A model generated the notes under the pieces. That model was not told the origin of the DNA. It did no database searches and worked only from the letters and a program-made list of their open reading frames with translations. 64,000 bases of DNA from Apostichopus japonicus (Eukaryota > Echinodermata > Holothuroidea > Aspidochirotida > Stichopodidae), in the NCBI RefSeq assembly GCF_037975245.1, contig NC_092563.1, forward strand, positions 3,853,001 through 3,917,000, in the 5' to 3' direction. Shown here in pieces: positions 38,901-49,900 of this stretch; the first letter of the stretch is position 1, and every line of letters begins with the position of its first letter. A program made the translations under genes and the position numbers.

Positions 38901-39346
38901 TAGTCGAGACTATAATTAGTTTTAAACCACAGTAGTAATATAGCCTATATATGCTAATCAGGCTCATAAAGTACACGTTATTTTCAATGACCTCTTGGCT
39001 CTGTTACAACACTTACTTTCTCACTCCATACATGTACTTATTACTTAAAAAAAAAATTAGAAAACAATTATCAAAATCTTCCTTCAAAACACTACGTATG
39101 CCTACAAGCTTCACGGTAAGGAAGGCATTATGCGATACAGCTATGAAGTACAGACATGTATAATTTTTGCTTCGTCCGTATGCACACATATAATGCAACC
39201 ACAACAATATCAATCATCCATTGTTATGATAACACAGCATATATAAATGGTAAGAAAATTGGATTTCCATAAATAAAAGACATTCTCTAATCATAACTCA
39301 CCCCCAGAAGACAGACTTTCACCTCACGGAACGTTAGCTCTGCCAT
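21638..39346 (-). CDS. Rab small GTPase of the Rab5/Rab22/Rab31 group (6 coding exons, 198 aa)
   Basis: GTP-binding switch of endosomal traffic, prenylated at its C-terminus. Coding exons on the minus strand, in order: 39346-39302, 31568-31489, 30784-30703, 28987-28916, 23861-23645, 21738-21638; 597 nt with matching phases and GT-AG borders. Seen: REVKVCLLG then P-loop GDSGVGKS (15-22); switch I Thr40 in APTIGASF; WDTAGQE (62-68) with catalytic Gln67; LAPMYYR and IIVYDIT; GNKMD (120-124); ETSAK (149-153); hypervariable tail ending KKKSCCNR. REVKVCLLG, PTIGASFM and HGPEKI resemble Rab22/Rab31, but vertebrate Rab22/31 end in CC, whereas CCNR recalls the CCXX end of Rab5. I call the group, not the orthologue. 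The start at 39346 matches the family; an in-frame ATG at 39463 would add 39 residues. Confidence 0.95.
21880..22498 (+). mobile_element. 5'-truncated non-LTR retrotransposon (CR1/L2-like), 3' end
   Basis: In Rab intron 5, antisense to that gene. Broken frames give pieces typical of the C-terminus of these reverse transcriptases: NSLLYGL, then a HSEHSS/QNTAA-type region in shifted frames, SLRSSTTSFF, RRSFSVAAPELGN. It ends in a short (TTGA)n tail at 22464-22498. Frameshifted and inactive. The left border is approximate. Confidence 0.75.
23645..23861 (-). CDS. Rab GTPase exon 5 (guanine-specificity motifs)
   Basis: Encodes QSFELVRVWVRELQRHGPEK, then GNKMD and ETSAK, which read the guanine base, and ends IEDLFIDI. 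Leaves in phase 1 (donor GTAAGT). Confidence 0.97.
23862..28915 (-). other. Rab intron 4 (5.1 kb)
   Basis: Contains the hAT-like element at 27213-27550, a G-run at 26769 and a G-rich run at 28135-28175. Otherwise AT-rich sequence with no supported exon. Confidence 0.8.
27213..27550. mobile_element. Non-autonomous hAT-like element with 8-bp target duplication
   Basis: Flanked on both sides by TCCTTGAC (27205-27212, 27551-27558). Ends CAAGGGCGTAGGAACC and, reverse-complemented, CAGTGGCATAGGAAGG are inverted repeats. 338 bp with long G/C runs. No transposase frame. In Rab intron 4. Confidence 0.8.
28916..28987 (-). CDS. Rab GTPase exon 4
   Basis: Exactly 24 codons, phase 0 at both ends: YRGLAPMYYRNAGAAIIVYD then ITNQ, the switch II helix and the following core strand. 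Confidence 0.97.
28988..30702 (-). other. Rab intron 3 with (TA)n microsatellite
   Basis: An uninterrupted TA run of about 39 bases at 29951-29989. Nothing else recognised. Confidence 0.8.
30703..30784 (-). CDS. Rab GTPase exon 3 (switch II start)
   Basis: Encodes GASFMGKTLQVGDMTCKFQ then IWDTAGQEK. ASFM is typical of Rab22/31. It ends in phase 0 after GAA AAG; the donor is GTGATG. Confidence 0.96.
31489..31568 (-). CDS. Rab GTPase exon 2 (P-loop, switch I)
   Basis: Encodes DSGVGKSSIVQRFVANTYHD and SIAPTI; includes the Mg2+-coordinating Ser22 and Thr40. Phase 0 to phase 2, donor GTGAGT. Confidence 0.97.
34916..35289 (+). mobile_element. TTAA-flanked MITE, copy 2
   Basis: Begins TTAAAGGCATTGAAGACTCG and ends GCGAGTCTTCACACCCTTTAA, inverted repeats of about 20 bp with TTAA at each border. 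374 bp, no coding capacity. TTAA targets suggest mobilisation by a piggyBac-type transposase (inference). In Rab intron 1. Confidence 0.85.
37060..37765. repeat. Possible degenerate inverted-repeat element rich in GATCTGATC
   Basis: Left part CTGGATCTGATCTCCT and right part AGGAGATCAGAACCGG are near inverted repeats, with further hairpins (GATCTCCT/AGGAGATC; GATCAGATCCAGATCTGATC). Between them a GCGCATAGCCAAGGGGGGGG segment resembles the end of a different transposon. Borders uncertain. Confidence 0.35.
39302..39346 (-). CDS. Rab GTPase exon 1 (coding part)
   Basis: Encodes MAELTFREVKVCLLG, like MALRELKVCLLG of Rab22A. The exon ends at the first Gly of the P-loop, phase 0, donor GTGAGT. The open frame continues upstream through ATGs at 39448 and 39463. 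Confidence 0.92.
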
Positions 39347-41679
39347 ATGATGCCTCTGCTCCTTCTTGCTACTGTAATAAGAGGCGTCCCTAGTAGTATC
39401 ATGACCGTTTTGATCAATACGATTAGGCGTAGTACGATTCCCTCTCATAGCACCGAACGGCATTATCTCCAAGTAGACACCAAGGTACACGGACTTCGAT
39501 CATCGGCGAACAAATAAACTCCCAAAATCCGATTTCATTCAATATGTTAAAGTAACTGTCCTCGTTTTGGAGCCTCCTACATTTTAACCGGCACCGTTTT
39601 ATCAAAGTTTAAATCAATCGATGGTGTGTATCATTAAACTATTCCATTACCAAAGTTACCTACTGCTGCAGTGCGTCCAACGAACTATTGACTTTGACTT
39701 GCTGCTACCATACCGACTGACGCAATATTGGGAACCTATACCGGGGGTGTCGCAGACTTTACAATTGACAGGTTCCTGTGTGAACTACTCGAGGTTTTAG
39801 TGCCAATTTTGAGTTGACAACCTATATCGATATATGACGCTATGACGCTATATCTAGGGTGATTCTACCAAAATAGCACATTACAAATTACACATAGCGT
39901 ACGTATTTTAGAGTGTATAGGATCGAACTACCATTGCAGCAGGTGTATGACTGGAGCAAGATGCCCCACCCCACAGCTATACTTTCTTTCCATGTCTGAA
40001 AATTTGCATTGACAAATCCAATACGATAGCAAAGAAATAATCTTCATAAACTAATAATAACAATTTTTGTTATATATCTGTTTATAGCTCCATGGGGAGA
40101 CCGAAGTTTGACCCTTTGATGGGGGTATACGTGGCTGTTGGCACCCCCCCTCCCGACTTTACCGTAGGCCTATATATGCTGTACCCCTGCGCCGTACATG
40201 ATAATAATCAGCAGTTATATTTACGACGCTAAAGCGATAATCCACGCAAGTGCTTATGGATTACAACTTACACGGCGGGTGACTTCCGATTAAAAAATTT
40301 AACTCCGATTTGGAATCTTTCTAATTAAGAAATTAATTTCAGATGGAAAACCTGTTGATGGACTTAGATTTAAAACCCACCTTTAGGTACTATATGATCC
40401 GGCCAGGTATCGAACTCTCTCTATTGCTAAGCCTCATTGCTTCAAATGCCACCATCTAAATTTGTCCATTTGGCCACATCACATTCAATAAACAAATGCG
40501 CGACTCCGGCCCTTACGTCGAAATTGGCACATTTGAAGTCCAGTAGTACTCACAACTGCGGCGTAAATCAGTACGGTTTAACCGTGGGGAGGGAGATTTT
40601 ACCCAACGGAAATTTCTTGACCTTCCATAGATATCTTGCACAAACAAGAAGAGGATTACTTCAGCCCCTGCCTGTCTCTGACTGTCTTCTCCACAAGGTT
40701 TGGATTCAGAGGTGTGGGTATTCCCCTTTTTTCAACCGCATATAAAAAATCCATATGGTCCGGTAGTCATATAGCCTATACATATAGCTTGCTGTTTATC
40801 ATACTACCTAATTGATTATCTAATTATACCTCATTATGCACCATATACATACAAATACAGTTTTCAAGGGAAAGGACCCCGAGACCACCCTACATGGGAT
40901 TCGCCTTCAACGACTACAGGCGGCCACACCTCCTCCTCTTTTATAGAATCCTGGATCGGCCCCTGACTCTAATGTGTTTTATTCTTAGTATACCTTTGTG
41001 AAAAGCCTTGATTTGATGATTTTTCTTATGCATTTCACTTCACAGAGAAATCAGTTTTCTCTCAATTCCCCATTCTCACCGGCCAAACCAAAGTGGCCGC
41101 CGCCGTCACTGTGTGTATACGTATTTGAAACTTTTGAGATGAGATACTCGAATTCTTCTGATGAAACCGTGGTATGGGCTATATACGACGAAAGAAAATT
41201 GCAATTTTCTCTTGTTCCTCTCATTTTCGACTTTTTGGAAATTGAGGGGGCTATTGCAGTTGAAATTCCATAGTCAAAAGTGAGACGTACTCGAGCATTC
41301 TATAACGGTCGTTACAGTAAAAGGATGGGATATAGGAAGCATGAAAGTTGAATTTATAAGGGGTTAAGTAAGTAAGGACATGAGTCAGTATAATGTACGT
41401 CATTATTAGCTCATGTCAACACATTATACCTGGTTCACAACCCTTCTCATGTTTTCCCTTTCTCTAAAGGAAACCTGGTTAATCACGGCTTCATAAAATG
41501 ATCGACGGCCTATTTTTCCGTTCATGGCTTACAAAATATAAGTTATCCAAAGTTTTCAGTACTGAGTACGCAAATATACAGAGTTACAGAAATGAGACAA
41601 CGATTTCAATATTGTTTTGATTTTTCTATTTCTTGTTTCCGACTGTCCCTAATTTAATTACCAATAAAATTTCGTATTG

Positions 41680-41721
41680 ACTAAACAGCTTGCATTTTAC
41701 GTAAGATGCAAGCTGTTTAGT
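41680..41721. repeat. 42-bp near-perfect palindrome
   Basis: Arms ACTAAACAGCTTGCAT (41680-41695) and ATGCAAGCTGTTTAGT (41706-41721) are perfect complements. The 10 bases between continue pairing (TTACGTAA centre) except for one T-G pair, so there is essentially no loop. Confidence 0.9.
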
Positions 41722-41913
41722 TAGTACCGTCCGATACTTCAAAAAACAAAGTTTAACCCCCACAAGGGTCCCTACGGTAGACCCCTTGACCCTCGCCGTT
41801 TTTATTTGGCATGACAGTTTTGGGAATGACCAAAGTGGAATCCAAGCGGAAATGGTCCTGGTGTGTTAAAACATATGTAAGGAGTTGTTGTGGTTCATCA
41901 CGGACAGAAAAGG

Positions 41914-42288
41914 TTAAAGGCATTGAAGACTCGCCCCAAACCGCGTGCCGCGCTCTGAAAAAGTTAACTTTCCGTTGCTTGCAAGTGAAGTTTTCTGTTT
42001 GTCGCTTCAAAATGCCGACAGCAATGAAACGAGATACCTTGTTATCTTTAGCTGGACCTGAGATGTCCATCGCTGTATTCGTTTGTAGGCCTACAGTGTG
42101 CTGTGGGTATTGACCGCAGCTAGATGTACTGACTGTACACTAGTGTCTAATTGCCGAATGTAGCAAGCTGTGTGCGTATTTTCTGGGATCGATGGTGGTG
42201 TCTAACTCTTCTGTTGCACCTCATTCGAAACTAGGTCAGATTACCGGCATTAGACGTTTCTTTTTGCGTGAGTCTTCACACCCTTTAA
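41914..42288 (+). mobile_element. TTAA-flanked MITE, copy 3
   Basis: Same family and orientation as copy 2, same termini and TTAA borders, 375 bp. Internal identity to copy 2 is high along its length (for example CTTGTTATCTTTAGCTGGAC in both). Lies between the Rab and NHE genes. Confidence 0.85.
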
Positions 42289-43587
42289 CTTTAGACATGA
42301 AATGTTACAGTCTGAGGCATATTCAGACTGCAATTGCTAGTGTTATAATCAGGTCTTAATGCGAGGGTTGTTTTTGTGAGGTTGAAAATGGAAGGGAAGG
42401 GATTTGCGTATCCACCACCCCTGGAATCGGGCATTGAATTATTATTCTTACTTTTAGAAAATATTTGATGAACTTGATCATAAAAACTTCAGAACTTTCA
42501 TATAAAGTCTCAAAGGAATCTCTCATGCTACATAATTGTTGTGACAGTATGGAACATTTCTATAGTGTGGATAAAACCTTACTTCCAAACTTCCAACGAT
42601 GTAATTTTGTTGTTGTAGCGCCTTAGATAGAAGATTTCTAGAGTTATAAAGGAACCAGAGCCGTATATTTAGCAAGAGCGCCACTACAATTTAAGAGGGC
42701 GACTTGAATGGACGGCTCGATACTTCCGGGGTACTGCCGACTCGTTACCCTGAACACTCTATCGTACCTGGTTCCTGCCTGCGTCAGTTGTAAAATAAAC
42801 AAACTCCTTTCTCACGTTTCGGTGAATAAATACTTGAAAGCTCCAGCTAGCTCACGTTCTATGCAGTGACACTTCTATCTACCTAGCTCAGGCTTTCCTG
42901 TACTAATAATTATTAGTCTTCGTCGTATTTGAACGGGTAAGATACTGTAGTTGTAAGTAAAAATGCATAAGCCAGAGTCTTATCAAATTTAGGCTGAGAT
43001 TCTAGGGTAGTTGATTTAAAGCCTAAGGACGTCATTTTCGACGATGAACTGGGAAGGCCAGAAAATGGAACTCTGCCTACTTCAGTCATATGCATTATAC
43101 TGAGTTATCGTTAGGATTAACGTTAATTGCCGTTTTCATGGCATGGAACGTTGTGTAAGGCCTGTACCTGCGCCAGCCTTAAATCCGGAAATTCGTGACT
43201 ATACCAGTAACTTCTAAGTTATTGTAAGAACTAAAGTGCAGTTTGATATAGGCCTATATAACTAAGTGTTGCAAATACTAACCTCCCCCCAACATTCACC
43301 TTGTTAATGATTTCAGTTAGAGGGAAACTGATCTAGGTCTAGAATATTATCCTTTGCCTTAGGTGAGCTGTTAATGTGGTGTAAAAATTCAACTTCAAAT
43401 CTGATAAGAATTTCTTTGTAACTGTTTTTTGTTTGGGGGAGCTCATTTATAAAAATGAAGATGGAAGCATCAGAACATTAGCGCATGACTCATGATTACT
43501 GTAGAATTGTGCAGATCGTACAATTTGTGAGGATGATACAGAATTATTTTGTATATTTAACTTCTTCCTTTATTTATTGCAGATAAA

Positions 43588-43608
43588 ATGGTTTACTGGC
43601 CAACATAA
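43588..43608 (+). promoter_or_regulatory. Upstream short ORF in the putative NHE 5' UTR
   Basis: If the acceptor tttatttattgcag ending at 43582 is used, the leader carries a 6-codon ORF (43588-43608) and a 2-codon ORF starting at 43638 before the main ATG at 43688. A second acceptor-like ttttgcag ends at 43631 and would remove the first. The 5' exon is not located. Confidence 0.4.
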
Positions 43609-43687
43609 ATAACCTTGGGAATCTTTTGCAGTGTGCATGGCTTGAAGTCTTTCTCAATAACCCGATCAATATACTAAACTAGAAATC

Positions 43688-43946
43688 ATGAAATCTTTAA
43701 CATGGACAGCAATGGTGATGTGTGCTCTGGTGGTTCTTCTCCCTGGGGTAGCCTCTGTGACTGAGGATTCTGCTGATCTCGTCATTGAGATGTATCTTAA
43801 CGAGACAGAGATACCGGAAACTCTTGAGCACTGCGGAGATCACGAGAGAATGACAGAGTTTAAAGTAGCTCGTCTACAGTGGCACGAGGTCGACATTCCA
43901 CTTATAATAGCGTTGTGGATTATATTTGCCACCATTGTCAGGCTAG
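43688..43946 (+). CDS. NHE exon 1 (signal peptide, first membrane helix)
   Basis: ATG in context atcATGa. Hydrophobic leader to about residue 23, short acidic ectodomain with one NET sequon, then [20 protein letters not shown], the first conserved helix. Ends in phase 1 (donor GTAGGC). Confidence 0.94.
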
Positions 43947-46900
43947 GTAGGCAACCTTTTTTACATCCATCTTAATGGTTATCAGCTCATGTATTGCCTT
44001 TAAATTTTAATTAAGAAAGTTTAATTGTCTACGTAAACCAGGCCTCCTCTATTTCTGAGATATGATTTGGAGAGTCAGAACCTACAGGAATTTTTTTTTA
44101 AATGCTTTTGGCTATTTTTTAACATGATAACTTGGGGCCAATACTGATGATCTATCAAGCTGCTATTTTTCAACTTTTTCTTGGTAAAATAATATTAGTT
44201 ACTAACATACCTTAACAATGCATAGCTCAGTGAGTCAGTCAAGATTCATTTAGAAAATGAAGAAAACATATTCTGATGTTTTCATTGCTCATCATATATG
44301 ACAAATACTACTGTAAAAATGCTTCTTGGTGGAAAATGATGTTAGTATAAAATGTAATAATTAGTGCCGGAAAATGTTGTGTCATGCACACAAGCTTGTT
44401 TGTAAATATAAAGTGGCTTGTCTGTTAGATTTTGTAATGTGTCACTAAAACAGAGCTAGCATTGTTTGATGCAGGTGGCAAATGCCTCCAGTGAAAATTC
44501 TGACCTTCCCCCTTACCGGCTTTAAACCTCTGGACATACGGTCAGCGTCCATAGCCTAGTTGGTTAGGATGTCCGCATATAAAGCAGGATGTCCAGGATC
44601 AAGTCCAGGTGGAGGCTGGAGGTTTTTTCACTGTTCTGGATTTTCCAACTCACAATTTTAATATATAAATGTAATGTCCAGGGTATACATGTTTGCACAG
44701 ACTCATGCATGTTCAGGTCATAGCAATTTATTAATTAAGCTGTATGATACGTTGAAACATAATCAGACTTGGTTATTATGCAACTCACATCTGCATAAAC
44801 CCATGCCTTGTGTCAAGCAACACAAATGTATGAGCTGGTACACAAAAACGTTACTTGATCCTCTAGCTGCCATAATGATCGTCAAATGATGCTCCACTGA
44901 ATAAGTACAGTACATGAACATTGAGTAGTAGTAGTAGTAGTACGTGAAAGCATATGCTCGGCCATGCAATATGCATAATTATTTGAAAATTAATTAGAGA
45001 GTTAACAGAGGCATTATTAAGTTTACCATGACTAATCCATTTCCATTTCCTCATTCACTCACTTGAGGAGAAACAGCAGCAGCTCACTGTGATTGAACTG
45101 ATTAAACACACACGAAACTAAATAGATTATTCGGATTGTCGGATAAAAATATATATCCTGCAGTTTGATTGTGTTGATACTGGAACTTTATATTGAAGCT
45201 AATCTGCACTGGGATATGAAGTAAGGCTCATATCCAATCTTAGACATTCTGTATTACATCTTAGAATTGGAAGCTCCCCTTTCTCCTTCCCCCCCCCCCC
45301 TCTGCCAGATTGAATTTGAAGTATCATATCCGGGAAAGCTAGTGTGCCTTCCCACCATTGTTCAAAGATCTAACATGATACTGTATATATCTGGTGTCTG
45401 CATTAAACCTAAAAGCAATCAAATATCACACATCTTAAATAAACAGGCCTCAAAATTCAGGGTAAATGCCAGTGGAATTTGCTCAATTTTGCTGTTTGCC
45501 TCTTGAAAAGAAAACCACAAGTTTGCATTTCTGTCTGGCTTTTAATATTGAAAACATAAAGCTTTATAAATGTATGATAAATCGGGTATTAGCAATCGTC
45601 AGTGAAAATATCGCATGATTTCCATGTAACTAACGTAAGCACGGTATCACTGCGTATTGTCAGCAAATATTATTGGACTGCTCTCACTTATGAGTGATGT
45701 AGTTAAAACAAAGCCAGTGCACGAGAACTTGTTTCTATAGCAAGTAAACATTTTTAAACACTTTTAATTGTGGAATTCTAGCCATGATAGATTGAGCATT
45801 TCTCGACTTTTCTCGAGCAATTCTCATTCTTTCTCATTCCTTCTTAGTTTGGAATTTATTTCATATCTGGAATATGTTCAAATTGAATTAACCTCCATGG
45901 TGATGCTAAGCATTTACTTAACATCTGTCACATGGAGACACACCCAATTGTTAGTCAAACCTGATGTGTTGGGATATTCCCCTACCTGTATGTGTATAGA
46001 ATTGTGAAAGTCAGCAAAAGACATTAGTCTGACACACATGTTATCTAAGGGCAAGGCATTTGCAATGAGTTGGCAAAATGTATCCATTTTGCTTTTTTCA
46101 GGTGTCAAATAATTTGCAGGATATCATAGACTTGCAGTTGTTGTTTTTGTTATCCCAATGACACGTTTAACTTTGTTGTAACAGTTACAATGTAGAATGC
46201 AGGTATACTAGTGATGTTTGTTTACTACCCACTTATATGCACTATAGTACTGCTCAAAGCAAAACCAGAAAGAATAAAGAAAAAAGATCTGGCAAGTTGT
46301 TAGAAATTTGGAAACTCTGCAATACACTGTTTAGAACAATACATGTCACCATATTTCCATCAGAACACTGATCCGTTATAAATATTCCATAAAGGCTTTT
46401 ATAAATTGCCTTCAGTTATATATTGAAATTTCAAGGTTTTTGGAATGATGGGAATAAAAATGCAAGCAAGGATTAACAAACAATAGAAATGTAGAGAATG
46501 CCAGATAATGCACACCCAGCATAAATATGTACAGTATGTACAGATTGTTGTCGTATGTGGCCTTCAAAGCAATTAACACACCTGGTGGGTTAGCATCACT
46601 AGTAAACAGAAGTAAGGAAGTATTAGACCTACTGTACCCTTTAACCTGCTTCACTGTACTGCATAGTAATAAGAGTATACATGTACTTTATATACATTTT
46701 ACTTCTCATATCGAGAGAAATCATGTGTCATCCAGGTAATGTACAAGTGTACATGCATTCACCAGTTGTGGCCTTCAGGTGGTGTCACATCTCACTAAAA
46801 TATTTTGTTTAAAAAAATATTCGTTTTTTTTGTTAATATTGAATTTGACACAATTTGGTGGTAGGATATGAGAGACTGTGAAAGGTAAAGTACCTGTTAA

Positions 46901-49900
46901 TACAAATTTTGTTATTTTAGGACCACAAAAAGAACACTGTCAATGATGAAATATCAGTCATAAGTTTATCAGGCTTAAAAATATAATATATATATAATTG
47001 AAATCGTAATGAGTTGTAAAATCCAGAACAGTGAAAAACTTCCAGCCTCCACCGGGATTCGAACCCGGGTCTCCTGCTTTATATGCGGACACCCTCACCA
47101 CTAGGCTATGGACGTTGATTGTATATATGTAAGTTTGACAAGCCCCCTAAAATCTTTAGATCTGTTTTTGGTTAAAATGAGCAATCATTTATTCACAGAA
47201 AAAAAAATTTGCAGTGTTTCTGTTACAGTGTGTGATTTGAGTTTATGCACAATAGTTACAAGATATCCAGCCTACTCACTTTTAAGCAAAGAAAATTATC
47301 ACATTATATGTAAGTTTGACAAGCCCCCTAAAATCTTTAGATTTGTTTTTGGTTAAAATGAGCAATCATTTATTCACAGAAAAAAAAAAATTGCAGTGTT
47401 TCTGTTACAGTGTGTGATTTGAGTTTATGCACAATAATTACAAGATTATCCAGCCTACTCACTTTTACGCAAAGAAAATTATCACATTTTCAGCAACTTT
47501 TGCTTCGCGTCCTAGCTTACCTGTCTCATCACAATCTTCGCACCCTCTCGCTACCGTATGTAGAGTGATACTAGCAACCTTTTCTCTTTTTCTATGAAGG
47601 ATTGCTCAGTAATAGGGCATACTGTGCAGTTTGCACCCTTGCACCACAATATATAAATATTCATAGTGCTCAGGATTTTTCATCAGAACTGAATAAATGG
47701 TTTTGCTACGTTCTAATTTTTGAAACCTTACATCTTCTAAAACGGCTTTTTCTATTTCTCTTCGGTTATTCTTGAAAAGAGACGATTAGGAAACGGATTT
47801 CTTTCACATTTTGAGTGCAATGCAATGTACAATTCTAGATAAAAGGTCTGTTGAAATTGGAACTGTATAATGTGGGTTCATTCACCTTTATAAACTGGCT
47901 GTTTAAAAATGATACCATGATCCTTAATGTACTACTACCATAAAACATTGATGCCACAATCTCAAAGTCCATTCACTTGTTAACATATTCAATGTGCAGT
48001 GTAAATGAAAGTACCTACAGGGTAAGAGATAGGCTATTTACCAACATGTTAATTGGAACAAATTATCTTTGTCTCATCTTTGTGAGTTACTGTAACGTGT
48101 GCCATATCCAGAGGGGGATCGAGGGGGGGGGGGATTTGGGCCTGTGTGTACTCCATCCTTTTCAATTCAGTTGAAAATGTTTTTGGTTTTCTTAAAAAAT
48201 TTTGATTCACTTATTCACAGAGGAAAATAACATTACTATTTAACATAGTTAACTCTGACATAATGCTAAATACATAGAACATTGAGAGCTTAACAAGGAT
48301 CCCAAATGTATCAGGTTTCAATGATAAATCAACAACTAGAATGATTGTAATGGAAATCACACATCACCTACTGTACAGTGATGTTCTCCAGGGAAGAATG
48401 GAGGGTTAAAGCCAGTCGTAATAGGTTACATTCTTGTCAACCATCTTGAGTAATAGGGACAGGATTGTACATACAGTAGATGGGGCTTTCAACAAAGAGT
48501 GAAGTATATTTTCTTTTCCATATTTAATAGTGTCTCAATATCTATCACTGGAATGTCCCTTTAACTGAAATGTTGTTGTTGAAAATGTGTTCCTCTACTA
48601 AATGGTTGCGCAAACAATAAATGCAAAATGAAATACCACAATATTTCTTTATTTTTCTAAACATTTTGTTTTTGTTTTTTTGCAGCATTTAGTTTTTCAT
48701 CTTTAGAAAAGTACATTCCAGAGAGCTGTATCCTTATCTGTACTGGGTTTGTAATAGGTGGGATTGTCTTAATCCTTAGCGCTGTAACAAGCAGTAAATC
48801 GGGCCACCCCAACGATACGGTGCACAGCACTCGTTATGCCGGCGTTCTGCAACTCGAATCGGAGCTTTTCTTTCTCTTTCTGCTGCCACCTATCATGCTG
48901 GAGGCAGGTTACTTCATGCCTGTCCGAGCTTTCACCAATAACCTCGCTACGATCCTCTTATTCGCTGTTATTGGAACTCTCTTTAACGCTGTAACCGTTG
49001 GACTTTCACTATTTGCCGTTTCTGAGTTTGGATGGTTAGGTGAGTCTTCTTTAAGCATCACAGTTTGGATAAAACACTGTCAGAAAATTGAGCATTATAA
49101 ATGGTAGAATCCACAATAGAAAGATGAAAGAGCTTCCTTTCTTTATAAGAAAGTTCAAGACACACCCACCCCCTCACCTTCCTCCCAAATGGGGGAGGAG
49201 AGGACTCAATCTTTTCTGACAAAAAAAAGCGGAAAAAAGGCATTTGTGGCATTGTTTTTGGAACAGGTACTTTTGATCCCAAATCGAATCTCTTCTTGGT
49301 AAATCATCACACTCCTTTAATCATTGGTATACAATGTGGTTCCTGTTATGGATAATAATTAAAGAAATCGTGTCTTGAATATCGTTTTAACCCACCCATG
49401 TTTTGGAGAGTTTTGCTTGATAACCCAAAAAATCTGGATATTCATACTATTATTTCAGTTTTTTTAAATTCAGAAAAAAAAAACCTTTTTTTTTCTACCT
49501 TTGACATTTAAATAAAATTATTTGAAATTTGATCAAAGGTTTGAAATAATGCTTGCATAGTTCACAAGTTTCCATTGTGACGTAAACTAAGTAGGTCTTC
49601 AATGCATTTTACAGTATACCATTTAAGGCAATGCTTCTGTTTGATTTGTTGATAGTTCCTTTTCAGCAAAATGGTAGAGAAAAAAAAAATAAGAAAAAAG
49701 CAGACATTAGATACCACTGTTTTCCTGTTAGAGTTCAAAACTGTAACAATGAAGTGCGATGTACAACAGTAAAAGCTGGGCTATGTTTAAACTTTAAATG
49801 TCAACTCTGTGGTTAGTACATGATACCAGTGTTGGATTGATATCCTTTCTAACAGTCTGTATGTTTTACTTCCTGGTTGTCCTTATATTGAACTCCTAGG

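Larger units (their letters stand above)
31569..39301 (-). other. Rab intron 1 (7.7 kb)
   Basis: Largest intron in the window. It holds MITE copy 2, the GATCTGATC-rich element, G/C runs at 34802 and 38620, an (ATGC)n microsatellite at 33133 and short AT repeats. No supported exon inside. Confidence 0.8.
39347..43687. other. Divergent intergenic region between Rab and NHE genes
   Basis: About 4.3 kb holding both promoters. Includes the 42-bp palindrome (41680-41721) and MITE copy 3. CCTGGATCGGCCCCTG near 40954-40969 resembles a hAT terminus without a found partner. 42610-42800 is relatively GC-rich and could hold the NHE first exon. No supported gene. Confidence 0.5.
43947..48685 (+). other. 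NHE intron 1 (4.7 kb)
   Basis: Contains SINE copies 1 and 2, the 181-bp tandem duplication at 47127-47489, a (GTA)n run near 44925-44943 and G/C runs at 45290 and 48125. No supported exon. Confidence 0.8.

Noticed and set aside
40437-40745. 102-codon open frame in the Rab/NHE intergenic region
   Set aside because: No recognisable domain, no splice or expression signal, and neighbouring sequence looks repeat-derived.
40944-40975. CCTGGATCGGCCCCTG, like a hAT terminus
   Set aside because: No matching second terminus or 8-bp duplication was found, so no element is called.
40998-41273. 91-codon open frame
   Set aside because: No known similarity, no typical initiation or splice context; likely chance.
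41753-42113. 100-codon frames on both strands
   Set aside because: They largely overlap MITE copy 3, which is non-coding.
47108-47356. 82-codon open frame
   Set aside because: Arises from the 181-bp tandem duplication; its repeated peptide has no family likeness.
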